A stretch of DNA of 64,000 nucleotides, taken from NCBI RefSeq assembly GCF_947623445.1, contig NC_135240.1:19964001-20028000 (forward strand), read 5' to 3'. Below the pieces are notes generated by a model, which saw only the letters and a list, made by a program, of their open reading frames with translations, ran no database searches and had not been told where the DNA came from. Below, piece by piece: positions 58,926 through 64,000 of this stretch. A program made the translations under genes and the position numbers. Position 1 is the first letter of the stretch. Each line of letters starts with the position of its first letter. The stretch is from Clavelina lepadiformis (taxonomy: Eukaryota; Chordata; Ascidiacea; Aplousobranchia; Clavelinidae).

Positions 58926-59239
58926 TATTATGCTTAGCTTTATTAAACGTAAAATCGTTTATCTAAAATTCAGGAATAAGGATAAGCAAAGCAACACAAC
59001 CTCATAGTTCAGAAAAAGTTCGTTTGTCGCAATGCAAACCGTGTAGTCTACAACGAAAAAAAGAATCACACTTGCCCGAAGCAGAAACAAAGCACAAGAA
59101 ATAACTAAGATAAATAGAGGCGAGTTAACGAAGGTATTATTTCATTACAAGCTTTATGAAATTTGTACCGTAGCCTACGTTTAAATATGAAAATTCATGT
59201 CGAGGCGTTTATGGGCATAATTGGGGCTTAAAATCACAT

Positions 59240-59530
59240 AATCCAAGGAAACGTATTAGCCAGGATCTTGTAACATAGGAATTCGCTTTTAAATTGTTTG
59301 GTAATGTAGGGAATCAAGCAAACGTGTCAGCGAGGATCTTATAACGTAGGAAATCCACTGCTCTCTGAAAATATTGAGTTGAGGTAAACTTTACAATCTT
59401 GCAAGGAACCGTGTCAGGTAAAATCTGATAACCTAGGAAACCGTTTTGAACTTGCGTCGAGGAAAGATCACAACTTGCATCTCATAACGTAAAACGATTT
59501 CCTACGTTATAAGATCCCACCTTACATGTT
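59240..59530. repeat. Mosaic of short direct and inverted repeats
   Basis: Variants of AGGATCTTATAACGTAGGAAAT appear in direct orientation at about 59263 and 59331, weaker at about 59415, and inverted (TTTCCTACGTTATAAGATCC) at about 59496. Confidence 0.5.
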
Positions 59531-60045
59531 TCCTCAATTTCCTGTTTTGTTTGAAAATATTTGGGGGCCCTGCGCCAACGAGGTTTCCAACTTCCGCGAG
59601 TTTGTGGGCGCGGCTGCCCGCCTATATTTTTTGAACTCCCGTTGGCACCTCGTCTTTCCGATTTGTCAACCAGTTGCGTGACTAGAGAATGCTATTCTCA
59701 ATATTTATTGAATGAAGGGCAGCAAAAGATTATATTTTGAACATATATCCTCACTGTGTGGATAGGGTAGCACAGATATGTCGCCATATAACAATTATTG
59801 GCGATTTAGCAGTTGAGATTTAGTTTGTTGACACCGTAGCATATCTGGCCAAGCTCCGCTTTCCCAAACTCCTGGTCTTGCTTTGCTCTCCCGACGTCAA
59901 GAGTTGCTCTATTAGGGTTTGTTTGTCACGATTGTTGCATACAGAAGGCCTACGGCTCTTCGCGGAAGATTTTCTGTGCTGTCAATTTTGCCACAGCTAT
60001 GTATATCAAAAATCCTCAAAGTAATATCCCATATACTAGAGCACT

Positions 60046-60051
60046 TTTATT
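60046..60051 (-). promoter_or_regulatory. Polyadenylation signal AATAAA (RBM25)
   Basis: TTTATT on the plus strand about 195 nt beyond the RBM25 stop (60246-60248). Confidence 0.45.
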
Positions 60052-60245
60052 ACAGATCATATTGTACACATTACAACCATGATCATCCGCAGTGAAACTG
60101 TGTTGCACATATTGGTTGTCAAACAGTTACTGTAACTTAAGCCCTTTTTAACTACAAATTTCATTCGTAAGTAATTGTCCCAAAGAATAGAGCGGATATT
60201 TATCAACATTTTTAGGAAATCGCAAAAGTACTAGGGCAGTGGTAG

Positions 60246-63200
60246 TTATTTGGTCAAACCCTCTTTTTTTGCTTCAGTTTCGTAAATGAGCAGCCTCCAC
60301 ATCTTCACAACAAAAACGTCTGCCTCTTCATCCAATACCATGGAAATATCTTCTAGAATTTTCTCAGGACTACTTTTAGTCATGATCTGAAATTTTCAAT
60401 TATAATATCAATAAATAGCTAATATAATATATACAACAAATAATATCAATAATACAAGTATGAGAGATTCATTTATCAATATCGCACATATTGCGGTAAC
60501 GGCACAAGAACCAGTATACTCCCTGATGATTCCCAGACATGTTCTTAAATTGGGAATACCCACCTTACTGCATATGAATTCAACAAGGGTCGGTTCTTCT
60601 TCGCCAATGTACTCCATGATTTTCTTAGTTATCCAAGGTTGGATGCGTTTTTCCATCAATGACTAAAGCAAAAAAAACAATTAATTTTAGTTTCACATCA
60701 AGATAAAAGAGCAAGGTTAAAAATAGAAAACTACAGTACTTGGTCGACCATTGACCAATCAAGACTATAGTCGAATAGATCGTCCTTCTGGGTTGGAATA
60801 CGCTCAATTAAGGCTCGCACCAGCTTCCGCTTTTCCTCTGCCAGTTTGCGTTCGTCTTCTGCAGCTCTGTATACAGAATTCGACAAGTTATGCATGTTTG
60901 TCGTTTCAAACTGTTACGGAAAACAGTTTCTATTAAACTTCAAGTACAAAATCTTTACTAATCAACCAAATTACACAAAACCTGGGAGATAATAAATATT
61001 CTACTAACTTAGCCGGATTCACTGCTTTGCGCTCTTCATCTGTGTACTGAAGAGGGACCAATTTTCGTTTCTTTGGCAATTCATCTTCTTCTTCGTCTTG
61101 ATTAAAAACGTCTGAGACTTTTAGCTTTCGTCGCTTTGAACTAACAAGACAGAATTCATATCAAAAACTGAAATCACAGTAGCCACTGGTATAAAGTAAA
61201 GCATCCAATACTAGTTGTCAAACTGTTAACATTCACTTAATCTATTTGACTTAAAAAAAGTACCTTAGACTGGTTGGTTGAATAGTCTCAGTCACTGGTT
61301 CCGATTTTACAGTAGTAACAACTTGTGGGGAATTAGGTGTAACATTTGACTGACAAGAGGCTTCTACAAAAAGGCAGTGAGGTTAAAGACAAAGTCAATA
61401 ATTACAACCGTGTAAAGGTGAGATACATACGTGCTGGAGATGAGTGTGAACCAAACTCCATCTTCACAACCCCCGGTTCTGGTTTCACAGACACTGGAGG
61501 TTGGGTGACCACCGGTTCCTCTTTGACTGGTTGCAATGAAGCTACCATCTGGGATCATAATTATAATCATAATAGTAAACGACTATGTGGCAATCTAAAG
61601 GTTAAAAACTGATGGGTAAATGAAAAGTAGTTGTGTGGTTATGGCCTAAAAAAGTAAAAACTTTAAACCGAACCTGTTGTACTTCACTTTCTTTGTTTTT
61701 GTTTGACGTTTTATCCACTTGTTCCTCATCATTACTATCACTGGACTCAGTATCTGATTTCTGCAACGCAAATATTTAACAAAATGGTCAAGTTAAGAAT
61801 AATTTGTACGGAGTGTTGTGTATTGGCATTCTACTGAAGTGAAGTGAGTGAATTTGTCGCAATGAAGACAATCACCTCATCAGATTCATCTGAACCAGAG
61901 TCTCCTTCCTCATCTGAGGAGGAAGAGCTTGATTCAGCTTTCACAGATGGAGGTGGCGATGGTGATTTACGAGGCGGAGTATCAGGTTCTATTAGTGGCT
62001 TCCAGATTTGGTCACTTTCAGCAATGACCTGCAATAACAAAGCAGCACTCCCACAATGAAACCCATACAAATTTGGTTTTTGTCCAATGCAATGGCTAAA
62101 AGCAAGATGGTAGTCTACCATTGCTAGAATAGTACAAAAAATACGGCTTTACGATTGTTTATTATATCATTAACTGAATCAACTGTACTTTTGCAATAGC
62201 TGCGTCAGGATCTGAATGATTTTCTTCCACCAAACGTTTTCGAAGAATTTCTATCTCTTCCTTCTCCTTTTTCCTATCCCTCTCATCAGAGTCTATCTCG
62301 CGTTCTCTTTCTCGCAGTCGCTTTGTTAAAGAGTTTCCACTGCAAAAAATTCATATTTAACAACACAATTCTAAAGCCATAAATGACCTGAAATTGGCAA
62401 AAACAATTTACATGTAATACTTGGAGTCACTTCTGTCATCATCGTAGTCTGCCAAAAATTCACGAAGTCGTTTTGCTTCTTTAACCATTTCCTTGCGTTC
62501 ATGCTTCTCCATCTCATCTCTTTTCTCATAGTTTCTTTTCAAACGCCGCTCTCTTGTTTCAAAAGCTCTTAAGCGCTGTTAAGGTGAAAGGAAGCGTAAA
62601 AAGTCTTCTTACATGAACCACTAAAACAGATCTGTTGTTTCTACGTTACACATCAACACAAGTTACATAACATAAAACTACCTCTTGGTAGGCAGCTTCT
62701 TTTTCCCTTATTTTTCTTTCCAGCTTCCTTCTCTCATGAGCTTCATGGTCATCATCATCACCTCTTCTCCAGGATGGACTTCGTGAACGTGACAAACTTC
62801 TTCTACGTCGGATTGGTGGGCTTCTAGAGCGACGACTTGATCTAACTGGTGACCTTAAGGAGTTGTTTGCAAAAAATATAATGTACAGCGTAAGCACACA
62901 AATCGTAAAAACGCATACCAGCATACAGCAGTAATAAAACTTAACCAATAAACGGTTCCAAAAGTGTAAACATGCCCATCATTCAAAAGCAGTGCAGTGT
63001 ACCTTCTTGGTGGTGTTCTACTTCTTTTGCGTCTGGGTGGACTTCTTGTTCTTCGGATTTCTCTTCGTGGAGGTGATGGACTTCTTGTGCGACGAATACT
63101 AGTTCTTGGGCTTCTAGCTCGTGCCCTTCGTTTTGTATTAGAAAAGAATATGTTATGCAATGTCCATATGCCATAAATGATTGGTAGCAGAGGTTTTTTA

Positions 63201-63987
63201 AGGTACCATTTTGGAGACCGCTAAGAATTTTAAAAAAACAGTGACTTTAGACCAGGGGTGGGCAACTTTTTCGGTCGGCGGGCCTGATATGAGAAAATAA
63301 AGTACTTGGCGGGCCAGATTCCTGAATCGATACATTACTCGTGTATTTATCCACCTATGCAAGGAATAAATCGTATTTAATGTAAACTTTAAGTTTTAAG
63401 CATAGAGACCAAAAACAGTATTTAATGAATTTATTAACGAATAATGTACTTCATTAGCTGCTGAAGTCAAAACTGAACTGCTGAACTGTCTGCGGGCCGC
63501 TCAAAATCCCGTCGCGGGCCGTATGTTGCCCACCCCTGCTTTAGACTATACACTATACAGACTATAAAATTAGAAGTTGATATATTTCAGATCATTGAGG
63601 AAATATAAGAAACTGTTCCCATTTCTCAAAGGCACTTTAAAAAGCACTGATTGGTACAGGTGCCATTGTTATTTAGACTACGATAATTAGTTACCTTAAA
63701 AAGTTTCAAAACGGGATGTGCTCTAATCACATTGAGATATTTGAAGCAGATTATAAGATAGTAGTGTACAACCAGAACAGAAAACATTATTACTTCATGA
63801 AGAAGCAATCATAGTTTTCAAAGCAAAGCTTTTAATAGAATCATAAGAAAAACAAAACTTTATCCTCATACCGATCTCTTTCCTCCCTCTCACTTCTGCT
63901 ATCACGTGATGATTTATGGTTGGAATATTCTTTTGCACGAGGTTTTTCTTTCTCAGACTTTTCTTTTTCATTTTTCTGCTTTTCCTC
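60246..63987 (-). CDS. RBM25: RBM25-like splicing factor, C-terminal part
   Basis: Thirteen coding exons, in transcript order: 63872-63987, 63003-63125, 62682-62853, 62412-62575, 62189-62339, 61876-62028, 61674-61760, 61431-61548, 61264-61363, 61009-61140, 60740-60866, 60564-60662, 60246-60386 (560 residues). The 5' part with the expected RRM is beyond the right edge. RBM25 is a nuclear splicing regulator that interacts with U1 snRNP factors. Visible in order: a charged Lys/Glu stretch; RS/SP-rich blocks (ARARSPRTS, RRTRSPSPPRR); an arginine/glutamate helix (FLADYDDDRSDSKYY and TKRLREREREI, both close to human RBM25); a Ser/Glu-rich linker; KRKLVPLQY; and a C-terminal PWI domain (IQPWITKKIMEYIGEEEPTL, EDISMVLDEEADVFVVKMW, ending EAKKEGLTK). 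The Lys/Glu and RS/SP-rich blocks are typical of nuclear speckle proteins. The PWI domain binds nucleic acid in vertebrate orthologues. Confidence 0.93.
63253..63538. mobile_element. hAT-type MITE, 286 bp, in an RBM25 intron
   Basis: Left end CAGGGGTGGGCAACTTTTTC and right end GTTGCCCACCCCTG are inverted repeats. The perfect 8-bp target duplication CTTTAGAC lies at 63245-63252 and 63539-63546. The word GCGGGCC repeats near both ends. Terminal CAGGGG with an 8-bp duplication places it in the hAT superfamily. It sits in the intron between the 63003-63125 and 63872-63987 exons. Confidence 0.92.
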
Positions 63988-64000
63988 CTGCAACTATACA

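Larger units (their letters stand above)
56237..60245. other. Gene-free region between ANKFY1 and RBM25
   Basis: About 4 kb. Contents: a 54-bp tandem duplication (56875-56982), Tigger-like copy 2 (57975-58925), an unusual mosaic of direct and inverted short repeats (about 59240-59530), and the probable 3' UTR of RBM25. The 97-codon plus-strand frame at 56467-56760 has no support. The ANKFY1 promoter is expected just above 56236. Confidence 0.5.

Overview
The window is animal nuclear DNA, AT-rich, with short exons, mostly 60-1200 nt GT-AG introns, and dispersed DNA-transposon remnants. Conserved genes (TYW1, ANKFY1, RBM25) closely resemble their vertebrate counterparts, while introns and gene spacing are compact. 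The palindrome TAGGCCTA is frequent. Together this suggests an invertebrate deuterostome, most likely an ascidian tunicate of the Ciona type. That taxonomic call is an inference from style and protein similarity, not a proof. Exon structures below were assembled by hand: acceptor and donor dinucleotides and reading phases were checked across each chain.

Layout, left to right. (1) 44-6540, plus: the 3' part of a gene encoding GBP/atlastin-like helical stalk segments, a coiled coil built from four consecutive 84-nt exons, and a C-terminal protein kinase domain. A broken antisense transposon-type ORF sits in one intron. (2) 7363-8274: a 912-bp Tigger/pogo-like inverted-repeat element, with a second copy in opposite orientation at 57975-58925. 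(3) 10427-16386, plus: a synaptotagmin-like protein (Rab27-effector type) with an N-terminal SHD helix and a single C-terminal C2 domain. Its 3.3-kb first intron holds a decayed non-LTR retrotransposon endonuclease. (4) 17955-22723 and 26986-30710, minus: two paralogous membrane-anchored intelectin-like lectins. The first carries about 243 extra residues encoded by six exons inserted in phase 1-1. (5) 31251-32042: a 792-bp terminal-inverted-repeat element with an internal hairpin. (6) 33300-39488, minus: complete TYW1 (wybutosine synthesis). (7) 39489-44464: gene-free, with a hAT MITE and SINE-like fragments. (8) 44465-56236, minus: complete ANKFY1 (rabankyrin-5), 24 coding exons. (9) 56237-60245: gene-free, with local duplications and the second Tigger-like copy. 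(10) 60246-63987, minus: the 3' part of RBM25 ending in a PWI domain, with a hAT MITE in an intron.

The genes are not a single pathway. TYW1, ANKFY1 and RBM25 are housekeeping or trafficking genes. The left half (GBP-like kinase, Rab27-effector-like protein, two surface lectins) has an innate-immunity or secretion flavour, which is only suggestive. The most unusual items are the dynamin-family-stalk/kinase fusion and the intelectin with the inserted ectodomain segment.
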